This document shows, in pieces, positions 44,776 to 56,235 of a DNA stretch of 64,000 nt. Source of the stretch: Dryococelus australis. Taxonomy: Eukaryota; Arthropoda; Insecta; Phasmatodea; Phasmatidae. The position numbers and the translations under genes are program-made. The DNA lies in contig CM057002.1 in assembly GCA_029891345.1 (NCBI GenBank), positions 61,060,777 through 61,124,776 on the forward strand, given 5' to 3'. Every line of letters starts with the position of its first letter. Position 1 is the first letter of the stretch. Below the pieces are notes generated by a model that had not been told where the DNA came from, did no database searches, and was given only the letters and a program-made list of their open reading frames with translations.

Positions 44776-45830
44776 CTTGCGTAAAACACAGCGTAAGAAA
44801 ATGTGTTCTCCACAATCGGCGTAACGAAGAACGATGTAGTTTCTGTCCTTTCAGGGAGGAGTACATCAACAGGGAACAACTTTTGGACGCGAGGGAGTTT
44901 TGAGTTTTTGAGTTTTCGGGGACGGAATATCTGCGGTACACCTCTGCACTTGTTTTCCGAGTCGCGTCGTGGAATAAGTGGAATTTGCCGATTTATTCAC
45001 GTACCTCCACACGCTGAAAGTGTCGCTTTTGCATAAGTGGCTGCTTTTATAGAGTAACGTATTTCACAGCTGTTTGAAAACATCTATCTCATAGACCCGA
45101 AAGGCGATCTTAGAAATACAAATAAAAAATCATTTTGTAGGCAACAACACAACAATTTACTGTAACACATGGAATATTAATTATTATTTTAATAATTTTG
45201 TTGATCTATGCTTAACCAACCTACAAACCATAATTGAATGCCGTGCGAATTATCTATTTCTTTTGACACTGTTTTTCATGTGGGTTAGAATATATCAGCC
45301 AGTTGAACTGTCGGTTTCGTTTGCTTACCATTAATAAAAATATATTTTGTTAAAATCAGAACTCGTAAAGAATTTAATTTCTCCTTGAGCGAGAAAGTTG
45401 TCAATATTTTGTTATTTGCAAATATTTTGTGTTATAACTGTGTGAGGCGATACTAGCTAGCCTTTGAGAAAATTTGTCTATTTTAAAATAATATTGTTGG
45501 AAATTTTTACTTTCTCTGCGAATGTTTTGAATTGTTTTAAGGAAATTTTAAGCCGTGTTGGATTCTTCGCTAGGGATGTGGTGATCTGAGGTGATCACAC
45601 GGCTCGGAATTTGCACTAATTTATTGATACATGAGTTCGAATAGATATAAAACCAGGCAAGTACTATGGTACGAAGACGTGACGAAGATTACAAGCAAAG
45701 AAGAGGCCTGAGTTCGGACAACAGCTGTGTTTAAATATTAGATATGTTTCGCCATCCACGTTCTTATAAAGCGAATGTGCATGGATTGTATTATGCTCAT
45801 ATAAGCACGTGAGCTTAATAGTAACGGAAG
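44776..45830. other. No recognised feature
   Basis: 44850-45010 is slightly GC-richer but shows no domain or repeat match. The remainder is AT-rich. Confidence 0.45.
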
Positions 45831-46082
45831 AGCGAGTGAAGAGATTTGGACGGCTCTTAACAGCGAGGTCTTGAGAGCCGATGAGGGTGATTGAGGTGAG
45901 TATGGAGCAGCGCCGGAATGAAGGAGCGGAAGAAACGGGAGAACCCCGAGAAAAATCGCCGGCCAGCGGCAGCGTCCGGCACGATTCCCACTTGCGAAAA
46001 TCAGAAGTTAACCGGCCGGGGAATGAACCCGGTTCGCCTTGTTGGGAGGCGAGCAGTCTAACCACTCAGCCACCGTAGATTC
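45831..46082 (-). mobile_element. SINE-1, full length
   Basis: Flanks tagtaacggaag (45819-45830) and tagttagggaag (46083-46094) look like a 12-bp target duplication with two changes. Complete order from tail gagtgaagagatttggacgg to head gcgagcagtctaaccactca. Confidence 0.93.
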
Positions 46083-46482
46083 TAGTTAGGGAAGAGCCCG
46101 ACATAGAAAATGATCTACTACAGCTGCGGAGCCGTCTACAATTTTAAGTGACGTAACTACTTCGTATATCTGCTGTCTACGGCGACCAACATTTTAATTC
46201 TCAGATAATTCTGAACCAGTTTAAACAGCGTGCAATTCTTGTTAATTAACATTTTATTCTACACCACGATTAAATAAAATTTTAATTTTGATTCAATTTG
46301 CATACGTTTTGTCCACTAAGACCCGGTAAGAAAGAGACGTGCTCTTTAATATATTTCCCATGCTCAAACATAAATGTTGGCTAGCTAGTGTCGGCCGCAA
46401 TATCTGTATTGTAAGAGTTGTGAATTAGTAGTTTTAATCATATTCGAATACCATGGCAATTGAAAGTATAATTTTTAATTCC

Positions 46483-47999
46483 CAGTAGTAGGATTTAGGG
46501 CAGTCTGGGACAAGGGCGTGGGGCGCAGGATCGTAGGATTATGGAGCCGACATCTTGTTACGTCATGCGACCGCCATCATGGATGTCATTGACCTACCAC
46601 CCCTGACCCGTGTGGCATTTAATCTTGACCTTACCCCGAGGACCTTTGACCTCAAAAACCACTAAAAAACCTTAAATTCCAAAAAATCCTAAGAAAATAT
46701 TGTTACTAATTATTAAACATTATAAAAAATTAATAAAATATTATTGAAAAGATCCTTAGAAATTACCCATTTTTTCCAGAAATTCTGACAGGGATCAGGC
46801 GACCAGAATCAGGACCATTGACCTATCAAGGTCATGGGTTCAAGGTCCAGGTAGTCTGCATCTAATGAGATGGTAGCCTGTAATATATTATGCTTGTTGA
46901 CAGTTATGTATTTTTCTTGAGTTTTTATTTTCAAGGTCATTCTGGTTTTTGGGGTCAAGGTCGAGGTAGTCTGCATCTATAATCGCGGTAGTAGTCAGTA
47001 GTGTATTGTGCTTGCTGAGTTTTATGATTTTTTTTCGAATGTGTATTTTCGAAGTCATTCGAGGTCATGGGGTCAAGGTCGAAGTAGTCTGGTGGTAGTA
47101 GTCCATAATGATTGTTCTTGCTGGCTTTTATGCATTTTTTCTCGAGTTTGGATTTTAAAGGTCATTAAAGGTCATTGGGTCAAGGTCATGGTCATTGGCT
47201 TTCAATATGGCGGATGGGTGATGACTACCAAGATTGTGGTCGTCTATGGAGATGGTTGCCTCCAGTAATGTATAAACAAATGGCAAACGAAAAACACATA
47301 TGGTGGCCTCCAGTTACATACAAACAAAAATGGCTGCCTCCAATAGCATTTTAAAAAAGAAACGAACGAAAAAATAAATATGGCGGAATGAGTATTGGTG
47401 AGGGGAGTGGGTGCGAGAGAGTCAGTAGTCTGCTGAGCATTGCGCTGGGGGGCCTTCTCGGAAATGTAAAAAAAAATATTTACTTAATAAATCTTTAGTA
47501 ATTTTAAAATCATTTTTAGTAATTTAATTTTTAATAATTTTTAATAATACTTTTTTTTATATATTTTGGCATGTCTTGTGATTTTTTTATTTTTCAGATT
47601 TTTGCATTTTCAAGGTAAAATGTCAAAGTCAAAGGTCAATGGTCCTGATCCTGCTCGCCTGGGTCGGAGTCACTGATTCCTGTCACTGAAGTCGCTGATC
47701 CCTGTCAGCATTTCTGAGAAAATGGGTAATTTATGAAGATCGTTTAAATAATGTTTTATTAATTTTTAAATAATATTTAAGAATAATTTTCTTGGAATTT
47801 TTTTGAATTTTGTAATGTGTTTTGGTGGTTTTTGAGGTCAAAGATCCTAGGGGTCAAGGTCAAAGGTCACATGGGTCAGTGTTAAAAGGTCAATGACATC
47901 TAAGATGGCGGTCGGGTGACGTTACAATATGGCGGCTCCCCAATTCTACGATCCTGCACCCCACACCATTGTCCCAGACTTCCCCAACTCCTACTACTG
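46483..47999. mobile_element. Long-TIR foldback element with AGGTCA and ATGGCGG motifs
   Basis: Arms 46483-46826 and 47630-47999 are inverted copies: CAGTAGTAGGATTTAGGG / CTCCTACTACTG, gcgcaggatcgtaggatt / aattctacgatcctgcac, ctgacagggatcagg / gatccctgtcag. The right arm has about 30 extra bases. The center holds about four tandem units of 107-118 bp (46840-47190), each with gtcaaggtc and gtagtctg. At least a dozen AGGTCA/TGACCT half-sites and five or so ATGGCGG-type motifs. No transposase; TSD not found. Confidence 0.85.
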
Positions 48000-48000
48000 T

Positions 48001-48599
48001 GACCATTTGAATTTTAATTTATAATTGGCCCGCTCATCAAAAATATGTTCAAACTTGGCTTCTTACATCCTATTAAAATTTTGAAAGAATCAGTGATGCC
48101 ACTGTTCTCATTTAACGTAGTTTGTCTGCAGTTAGGTGTTGCATTTTTCTGTTTAGCATGTTGTCTTGCTGATGGTGACACGTTTTTAGTAATATCTGCT
48201 TGGCGGTACTACAGAAATTAAATTGGGTAAGATTGATTAGTGGATACATATCTATATCTGTTGGATTGTAGTCCCCCTCGTATATTCTGCAATGTATGCC
48301 GGGAAAAGAACACGCACGTACACTATCTACTAAAATGTTGTATGTTACATTACACAATACATTACATTACATGTATGGCGGGAACAATATTTTCCATGTT
48401 TGAATTTTATTTCCAATGTTGTGCTTACCTAGGTATATCTCTGGCGTCCAGCATTCTGATTTGACTGGCGTAAAAATCGTACCATAAGAAAGCGAAAGAT
48501 GGCCATCTCTAACGCCACACTACGTTACGTAGAGACGCGTGCTAGTTATGAGCGAGTATTGTAAACGCTACCATTCAACTAAAGGTATTTAATTCCATG
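48001..48599. other. No recognised feature
   Basis: AT-rich; a short ttacattacacaat repeat near 48345-48370. Confidence 0.45.
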
Positions 48600-48735
48600 C
48601 TGTAAGGCGATATGGTTACGCCATGTCCATTGTAGACGTGACCTATGCCTGCTACCGGTGCCTCGCACAGCCAATCAGGACGCCGGAGGATCTGCCACGA
48701 CTTTTCGCCTCTGCGTTACTTACCTACTCTGTGGC
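48600..48735 (+). repeat. Repeat D fragment
   Basis: gcctcgcacagccaatcagg, cttttcgcctctgcgttact, tacctactctgtggcctgg: the last CCAAT box and the downstream D block. Confidence 0.6.
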
Positions 48736-49537
48736 CTGGCCGTACTTGACAACAATATGTCGTTTTCGTGTCTCTTCCCAGCCCCCCCCTCCCCCCTTCG
48801 CTTTTCAGTCAGACTAAGTTTCTGAAACAACTCTGCCCTTATCAGGATGACATCGCATCCCGTTCGAGCTCGATATAAATATTGAATTTTTACCTGCGAA
48901 TGCTCCGGAACAGAATCCGCTGCTCTGCTGTTTACCTGTTGGTTTTCAGTAGCATGGAAAGTGGGACAGAGGAACGTGTCAGTGTACTGTACATTCAGGA
49001 ATAGGAATATCTTTAGCCAGGAAATGTATCCCCTCAAAAGAGGACAGAGAACAACTTGTATAACTTTAAAGCGGCGCACAGTGGTTTCTACTCCCGGCAT
49101 TCGGCATGTATTTCAAATGCCTCACGTCTCACTGCGGAGATCCAATGCCCTTAGGCGTTTCGCACGGGAGAATACGCATTCTACAAAAAGCACTGCGGCA
49201 GGTGCTGAAATATATCTCCCTCTCTATACTACGTTTTAATGTACGGTTCGTCATTCGCTATTTACATTCTTTTAGTGCACGGTTCACTGCAAAGTTTTTT
49301 TTTTTTGCAGCTGTTAAGTATCCTTCCGCCTCGTGTTAATAGCAACGTTGCCACGAGCCCGGTTTCCAGTAACCATGGGTTTGCCGAGAGACACTGAGTT
49401 GTGTTTGAAACGTACATTTGAGTAACTCGCCAGGTCTTACTAATGTGATGGAAACAAAAAAGCGGGCATTTTTCAAATAGATGTCAAGGGTTCGTCCTGG
49501 CTGGCTGGAGGTATTTCGCGTGTCGGGCAGTGAGGAG
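48736..49537. other. No gene; faint MITE-C-like piece
   Basis: 49278-49350 (gcacggttcactgcaaagtt, atccttccgcctcgtgttaa) weakly resembles C subterminal sequence. Confidence 0.35.
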
Positions 49538-50715
49538 GGTTGTGTTGATTCAAATAAAGTTTGTCTGGCGCAACCAAATGAATTGTTTGTATTATGAGCA
49601 TTAAAATATTTTGTTGTTGAAAACAAATTATTTTGTTGTTCCTATTTGGTTTGTCCCAAACAGAGATTTAGTTGGTACAACTAAAGATTTGTTTAGCCCT
49701 ACTTACATTAAACTGTTTCGGTTAATATAAAAAAATAATAAGCTGGGATTTGAAACTGGAGCACCTAAGCCCGAGAATTACGCCTTAGTAACCTCTGCTA
49801 AAGCGACTGTCAATGAAATCGGCATGTTTTTAATACAAACATTTTAAATACTGAACAATGTGCGCAAACAAATATTTAAATTTTTTACAACTTAACTTTT
49901 TAGTTTCCTGTTGAAATTGTTTTGTTAGGATGTTTATTTCATTATTAATAGTGGGACGGGCCCGCGCGTTCTTTATGGAATAGTTATTTGCGCGAATACG
50001 CGTATCTCGGTAAATAAATGTTCTGCAAATACGACTTTTTGTCAGAAAAAAAATACTTTTATCTATAACCCCCATTGTTTTAATTTTTTTTAATTTTTAT
50101 TTATTTTTTACTTTTGTCGTATTAAGTGTATTCTTGGAGAAAAGAATTCGTGAAAGTGATCAAATATCCCATTTTTTAAGTTTGTCTATGCGGTTTCCTT
50201 AAGCAGCAAGAGAAAAGTACAAATATACGGGCGTAGTTTAACCTGTGGTCTTACATCGTGTGTAATAAAACCCCACTGTTACAGATCTAATTTGCACAGT
50301 ACAGCGTCACGATGGAAAGACTGCACGCCTTGCGCGTAGGAGCGATGATGCACTAGGAGTGCGTGTCAGTGTCGCCCGTATCGCTCCCTCGCTTCTTGAC
50401 CTTGGACGCGGGGGTCCCAGGGGGGTCTATCCCACTCTTCAGCATGGATAAATGCACTTACAGACACTATTACAATCCTAACTGTCACAAAATTGTACAA
50501 GTACAAAATTGTACTCTCGAGCCGAATTTTTGACCGAATGCAATCAAATTGATGACCAAACCAATATATTTATTTGATTCAAGTAAATATTTTGTTGACA
50601 GTCTATATCCTTTTGGCCTAACGCAGAGGTTTTGTTTATTCAAGCGTGTAATTTGTCATATGAACTGAATTAATTTCAAGTTTGATTTACTGAACAGAAT
50701 ATGTTGTCGGGATAA
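49538..50715. mobile_element. Element J interrupted by element H
   Basis: 49538-49947 and 50441-50715 match the two halves of 14759-15510 (ttcctatttggtttgtccca, actttttagtttcctgttga; tgttgacagtctatatcctt, gaggttttgtttattcaagc). The antisense tRNA-like block is at about 49744-49795. Confidence 0.7.
49948..50440 (+). mobile_element. Element H nested in J
   Basis: AATAGTGGGACGGGCCCGCG to GGGGGGTCTATCCCACTCTTC; the interior (gtatctcggtaaataaatgt, gtaataaaaccccactgtta, tgcactaggagtgcgtgtca) matches 33080-33596. A (T/A)-rich tract sits where the other copy has (TA)n. Confidence 0.88.
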
Positions 50716-50869
50716 CTAAACATGTTTGGCTCTATACAAACTAATAACTCATTGGCTGATACAAACGTTTCTCTCGGCGGAGGCTCAGAATCGTGGGATG
50801 GCTATACGGGCCATCCAGGTACGTTCGTCACGTGTCTCATAGCCTCTATGCGCAAGGCATTGGACGTTA

Positions 50870-51135
50870 CGTGCCAGCGAAATGGCGCCGCTGGCAGGCA
50901 GCACTTCGTAAGGCCGTTCGCCAATCAGCGACTGGTGACGTACGCACCAGCCGGCGACATAGCCAATAGGGAACCTTCCGCGTCACGCAGGAGCCAATCA
51001 GACCCAATGTCCGTTCCCAGAGCCTCGCGCAACCAATCAGATAAGGGGGTACACCCACATAAAAAGAATAGCAGCGCCGTTTTGCCTCTGTGTAGTTGTC
51101 TACTCTGTGGCTGGCGTCTACGGAGCTGAACCGGG
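50870..51135 (+). repeat. Repeat D, best copy
   Basis: CCAAT at 50921, 50963, 50994, 51004 and 51033, then ATAAAAAG at 51060 and the conserved gcctctgtgtagttgtctac tctgtgg block at 51086. The layout resembles an RNA polymerase II promoter. No terminal repeats are recognised. The 135-codon frame across it is chance. Confidence 0.8.
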
Positions 51136-51345
51136 GAAGTCATGATAGGAAGAAGAATGACCAACCACTGAGGTGAATTCGAGTGATGCAGAGAGTAGTT
51201 TCACAACAACGGTAATATTTCAACAGTCGGGTGGCAATAAATTGAACGTTAATTTAGTGATAGCAATTTCACAGATATATTCCTGTCTCATAACAATGCT
51301 CATTTAATGATTCTTAGAATATGCAACAATTACACTGGTGATAAC

Positions 51346-51617
51346 TAGGGAGGGGAAAATTTCGCGAGTTCAGTACCTGTATGCTAGAATCCTCAGTCGT
51401 CGGCGTACTGGATCTTCAGCTGTGTGTTCATTGGCTGTTGCCTCACACCTGGCAGTTATGGGATTCGCAAGGGGTTTCATTGTAAGTCTGCTATTGGCTC
51501 AGATGCGTGCAGGGCGGGTCTAATAAACTGTGATCCAATTGCGAAGGTGACTTCACAGTATATGTGTTTGACGTCTATCTTGTCCCAAAATGAATTCGCG
51601 AAATTTTATTATCCCTA
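51346..51617 (+). mobile_element. MITE-A (hAT-like)
   Basis: TAGGGAGGGGAAAATTTCGC to GCGAAATTTTATTATCCCTA; interior nearly identical to 42351-42623. Confidence 0.93.
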
Positions 51618-51764
51618 ACTTTAACAGATTGTATGTAGTGGTTTAGCAATCTTATAAACATAAATTTTACTCCTGTCTTATCAGTTTATAAAAACGTTAG
51701 AGCCATCGAAACACCGTCATATCACAGAGTAAATAAATACACAGACACGAAACAACGGCATAGC

Positions 51765-52030
51765 GGTTCCTTTGATGTGAGTGTACTCATGTTCTGATTG
51801 GTTGTGCGAGTCTCTTAGAGCGAAACTTGTGTATGATTAGCTACAGCGTGCTGCGAAAGGTTTCCTATTGGTTATGCAGTCGTCTGGCAAGTAAGATACC
51901 AGGATCTGATTGGTGAACTTCAGACATGCTACTGGCTAGAAACGCCATTTTGGTGGCGCGTGCGGTCGAAGTTCCCCGAATGAACGTCTATTTCGCCTCT
52001 GTATCCTTTCTCACTCTGTGGTTATGTGTT
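51765..52030 (-). repeat. Repeat D, reverse copy with a forward-oriented end block
   Basis: cctttgatgtgagtg, ctgattggttgtgcgagtct, cctattggttatgcag, ctgattggtgaact and acgccattttggtggcgcgt are D reversed. The following cgcctctgtatcctttctca ctctgtgg (51999-52026) is the D downstream block in forward orientation. Confidence 0.65.
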
Positions 52031-53165
52031 TTCTAAAACAGATTATGCTTAATTAATAGAAATTAGATGATCATAAATCTTCTTTAGTTCAAATACAAGC
52101 AGGCGTGACGTAAACAAAATGAAGCTAACACAGGGAACTGCGAGATACCAGCTGTTTCTTTTCCTCACACGTACAGACAGTGATCTATAGCGAAAACTGA
52201 TAACATGATTGTTTGGTTTCTATATACTATGCGCACACACTATCAAGTAATTTTATTGTGCAACAATATTCCAAGTACGTTCATACTTTCACGGTCCGAA
52301 AAATTTCGCGAATTCATGTGGCATTAGCATAGTATTCAGACAGTTATAAATTAACACATCTATTATTATTGAACCGAAGCTCTTTCATCACACCCTGGAT
52401 GACCCCAAGTTAGTAATACACAAGGAGCCACAGGCTGACCTAATTACTATGACCCAGTATAAAGGTTAAGAAAACTCGTATAGACAACAACTAAAGAACT
52501 AACGTTTGCGTCTAGTATGAATAGATGACTTTGAAGATAATATATGCTGCTAGACGAATTGGCGCAATTTACTGTGTTTGATAATTTTTTAGTAAACTCT
52601 ACCAGACTCAAACATAGATGGCTTTAAATATTACTTTTGCCATCATTTCACCCATTTTAAAAGGCTTACAAACTGTAATTCATTTCAAGGTACCTTAATT
52701 TTATTCAAAAAAATTTTCGGCAACATTAAGATTTTTAATATTTAAAACATGCCGACAAAATATTTCTTTGGAATTGAACGAATTCCAATTTATCATGAGC
52801 TATATTTTTAAGCGCATATGCCTTGGACAAAGAATGCCTTTATCTGACGGGCCATTACTTCTTGTTTCATAACATTACAATTTTGTATCTACTTATCTTT
52901 GGCGTTGCAGACCCCAGGCTGTCCTTGTCTTCTGGCTGAGCCAGCGTGGAGTCTTTTATACAGCAAAAATTACATTAACCCCTATAGAGGTGGCAATAGT
53001 TAAGCCTCTTATCAGGAGGCAAGGATTGTGCTACCACATTTCATTCAAAAGTCTGTTGCAACTGTCTGCTGTAGGAAATGACGTCACAATACGCCGGCGG
53101 CCACATCGCCAACCAACATCCAGCGACCATGCGCCAGCGGTGTGAATCACAGGGCTTGACCTGAC
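52031..53165. other. No recognised gene
   Basis: 52297-52330 (ggtccgaaaaatttcgcgaa ttca) resembles a MITE-A subterminus, but no second end is found. Confidence 0.4.
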
Positions 53166-53169
53166 AGTA

Positions 53170-53405
53170 CAGGCTATTCACGGTAAAGTGAGCACTTTTT
53201 AAAGTCCTCTCAATTGGAATAAGAGTCAATAAATATATTTTATTTTAGTCCTAGACGTTAACTCCTGAGTGAAGTGGAATATACACACTGCGTTTATTAC
53301 TTACATGGCAATGTATATTTGAAAAGGTGGTTACGTGATAAAATATGGCTGAAAGGAAAAAGTAACTAGGACCTCAAAAGAGCTCACTTTACCGTGAACA
53401 GCCTA
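53170..53405 (+). mobile_element. MITE-C short form
   Basis: TA, CAGGCTATTCACGGTAAAGT, ctgagtgaagtggaatatac, aactaggacctcaaaagagc, CCGTGAACAGCCTA, TA. Confidence 0.92.
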
Positions 53406-53454
53406 TACAAGGAAGACTTTCGTGCGAACACAACGCGAGTAGTGACATGCTACC

Positions 53455-53504
53455 GCGTCGGACATCTTGTTTCCTGCCAAAGCAGGAAACAAGATGTCCG
53501 ACGC
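53455..53504. repeat. Perfect 23-bp palindrome with 4-nt loop
   Basis: 53455-53477 (GCGTCGGACATCTTGTTTCC...) pairs with 53482-53504 without a mismatch; the loop is CAAA. The lack of any mismatch suggests recent origin or active maintenance. Function unknown. Confidence 0.95.
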
Positions 53505-53726
53505 AGAGTCGGCGTGGGACGCTATTTTTAGGTCAGTCTTTTATAGTGTATAAACAACAGGTAACATTTCAAAAGTCCACTTTTCCAACACATTTGTGTA
53601 AAGTATTTTTGCTTGAGGTGCGTGATTGTAGCGGTGAAAGCAGGTGAGCTTGGCATGCAGCGGCGTCGAATGCAGTTAGCGTAACGAGTACACCGTTAAA
53701 AGGGGTAGGGGGCGACGTAGACGGTA

Positions 53727-53773
53727 TTTTTCGGCTCCTCTGTCACAATCGTTTGTAACAGAAGAGCCGAAAA
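53727..53773. repeat. 16-bp-stem hairpin
   Basis: TTTTCGGCTCCTCTGT pairs with ACAGAAGAGCCGAAAA with one mismatch and one slip, around a 14-15-nt loop. The right arm runs into aatttcgcgagttcg, a MITE-A-like subterminus. Confidence 0.8.
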
Positions 53774-54499
53774 TTTCGCGAGTTCGTTTCAAGTCTTGAA
53801 ACGCAGTTACTGTAGTACCCAAGCCGCTATGTTTGCTCTCCGGCTAAGTTAGCCTTGAACTGCTTGTTTTACTGCTAGGTGTTTCTAATTAGCTCTGAAA
53901 CCCCAGTGAGGCAATCACAGTCGTAACAAGACTGTCCGTGTTCTTGAATTCCATCATGTCAACACAATAACTGGTTAAATTTCCAAGTCTTTCTGTAGCG
54001 GATGATACATCTACCTAATTAGTACGTATGCAACACGCATTTAACAACCCAGCCTGACGTGGATACCTCGTCCCTCTGTCAGGTAAGGGCTGTTCCCAAA
54101 GATACGTCTTTTGTAATACAGAGGACAGGCACGTTGCTAATTGAGAGCCTCAAGAGTTGGATACCGTATCACAAGTCGAGTGAAATTTTGTAAAAGGAAC
54201 CAATGCATACTTAGCGTTGGATAAATGGGTATACACGTTTGTGGCGAACCTCAATCCAGAATACCCTCTGATTCTTGTTCCGTTTGTGCATTGAAAGATA
54301 ACACGTGAAATCAGTGACTGGGTGTGCAAAGTTGCTGTCACTGACAGAGAAAGAATGGCCTAAGGCAAATCTAAATCTCACCAGGTTGCTTATGTTCACG
54401 AATTGGCAGCTGATTCAACATTGTACAACTGATGGTTACCTGTTGTTGTCGATAATATGTACTTGTCACAGACTACTTACAAATACAGAGGCTTACAAG
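53774..54499. other. No recognised feature
   Basis: No repeat match or credible frame. Confidence 0.45.
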
Positions 54500-54640
54500 T
54501 GAGCTCCAGCAGCAATCGCCAACAGTATGGCGTCACTGACGAATCTAGAACGCCGTTTGCCATTCGACCGCCCAGTCAACATTGAACCATTCGCAGCACT
54601 GTACAGGGCATATCAAAATGGCACCAGGACCCAGTTGAAA
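54500..54640 (+). repeat. Repeat D fragment
   Basis: cgccaacagtatggcgtcac, tagaacgccgtttgccattc, aaccattcgcagcactgtac; the CCAAT boxes are mostly decayed. Confidence 0.55.
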
Positions 54641-55239
54641 GCCATAACTGGTCTTAGTTACTACAATTTAAAATAAATTTGGAAAATAGTCGAAACATAA
54701 AATTTGTCACTTTATAAAAATTGAAAACAAGTTAAATTTTAAAATTACTGACGCTTAGAATTATATTTTGTTATAATAAAAAAAAAAAAAAAAAAAAAGG
54801 TTACGTTATAGTTTTAAAATGTCAAAAGTTAAAATTCCTCTGTCTTCACCCTTGAACCCTCACCCAGCCATCTTCTCTGGAGACAGAGGGGCCGACTGTT
54901 GTTGTCGTTTTCGCGAGGTGTCCGTCGTGTGTTTGATGTTTGTGTCTGTGTTGTGTTGGTGTCAGTGTAATGTTGTTCGTACAATGTAAGTGTTCTCCCT
55001 TTAGTTTATTTGTTTTTGTGTGTATCTGTAATAGTGATGTCTTTGTGAGTCGGACGACATCAATATACGAGATTAGGTAATTGTTTATAATGATATGGGA
55101 TGTATTGTTAGTGAGGGCTCAAAAGGAAAATTTATTAGTTTAGTTACGGAAATTATACTAATAACAATTGTTAGAATGGTACGTACTAATTTGATTAGTT
55201 ATTACATTTCGATAAGGAAAATAATTCTAGTAACCACTC
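54641..55239. other. No gene; poly-A tract
   Basis: A run at about 54779-54798, then gtgt-rich DNA at 54900-55040. Confidence 0.45.
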
Positions 55240-55395
55240 CCGAGTGAACATGCTACAGGAATATGCAATAACCAATCAGAAACAAGACCCATTCCCAGAA
55301 TCTACCTCGCTCCCAATCAGAGAATAAGTACGACCACGACAAAGAAACCGCCACGCCGTTTCGTTTCTGGGCACTTATCTATTCTGTGGAGGAGT
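55240..55395 (+). repeat. Repeat D fragment
   Basis: ataaccaatcagaaacaaga, cccattcccagaatctacct, gctcccaatcagagaataag, gggcacttatctattctgtg. Confidence 0.6.
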
Positions 55396-55417
55396 ACAGA
55401 CCGGAACTGCGCTTCCA

Positions 55418-55848
55418 AGGTCAAGAACCGAGGGGGCGATACGGGCGACACTAACACGCACTTCTAGCGCCTCATCGCTCCTACGGGCAAGGCGTGCAGT
55501 GTTTTCGTCGTACTACTGTACTGTGCAAATTATATCTGTAACAGTGAGGTTTTATTACACGCGATGAAAGGCCACAGATTAAACTATATCTGTATCTTTG
55601 TACATTTCTCTTGTCGCTTATGAAAACTGTACACACAGGCTTTAAAAATGCGACATTTGACCATGTTCACGAATTTTTTTATTCAAGAATACACTTAATA
55701 TTACAAAAGTAAAAAAATAGGGGCATAAATATTTTTTTTTTCTTTTCTGACAAAAAGTTGTATTTGCAGAACATTTATTTGCCGAGATACGCGTATTCGC
55801 GCAAACAACTATTTCACAGAACATGTTGCAGTCCATCCTACTCTTTAA
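55418..55848 (-). mobile_element. Element H, truncated at one end
   Basis: Reverse of 49948-50440: caaggtcaagaaccgagggg, gtgaggttttattacacgcg, acatttatttgccgagatac, ccatcctactcttta. The outer GGGGGTCCC...CACTCTTA terminus on the left is absent. Confidence 0.85.
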
Positions 55849-55906
55849 CACACATTTGTGTGATCTAGGTTGGAATGGGTTGGTTCTGATAGACGCAGTC
55901 CGGTAT

Positions 55907-55982
55907 ACCACTGCCTTTATTTGCATATATTTTAAAAGGCACACTGAATGGTAAGTGCCAAGTAATGTTGGTAACAACGGAG
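55907..55982 (-). mobile_element. MITE-C long-form fragment
   Basis: cactgcctttatttgcatat, ggcacactgaatggtaagtg, ccaagtaatgttggtaacaa match the left third of 14269-14664; cut off by the SINE. Confidence 0.65.
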
Positions 55983-55983
55983 G

Positions 55984-56235
55984 GAGTGAGTGAAGAGATC
56001 TGGGTGGCTCTTAACATCGAGGTCTTGAGACCCGATGAGGGTGAAGCGACGTAAGGAGCAGCGCCGGAATGCAGGGGTGGGGGAAATGGGAGATCCCCGA
56101 GAAAACCCGCCGACCAGCGGCATCGTCCGGCACGATTAGCACTTGCGAAAATCCGGAGTGACCCGGCCGGGGATTTAACCCGGTTGGCGCCTTGGTGGGG
56201 GGCGAGCAGTCAAACCGCTCAGCCATCGCGGCCCC
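55984..56235 (-). mobile_element. SINE-1, full length
   Basis: Tail gagtgagtgaagagatctgg, center gagatccccgagaaaacccg, head ggcgagcagtcaaaccgctc, cgcggcccc. It sits directly on a broken C element. Confidence 0.92.

Noticed and set aside
45664-46065. 133-codon frame with a start near a promoter-like context
   Set aside because: Most of it is antisense to SINE-1; the same peptide pattern recurs in other SINE copies.
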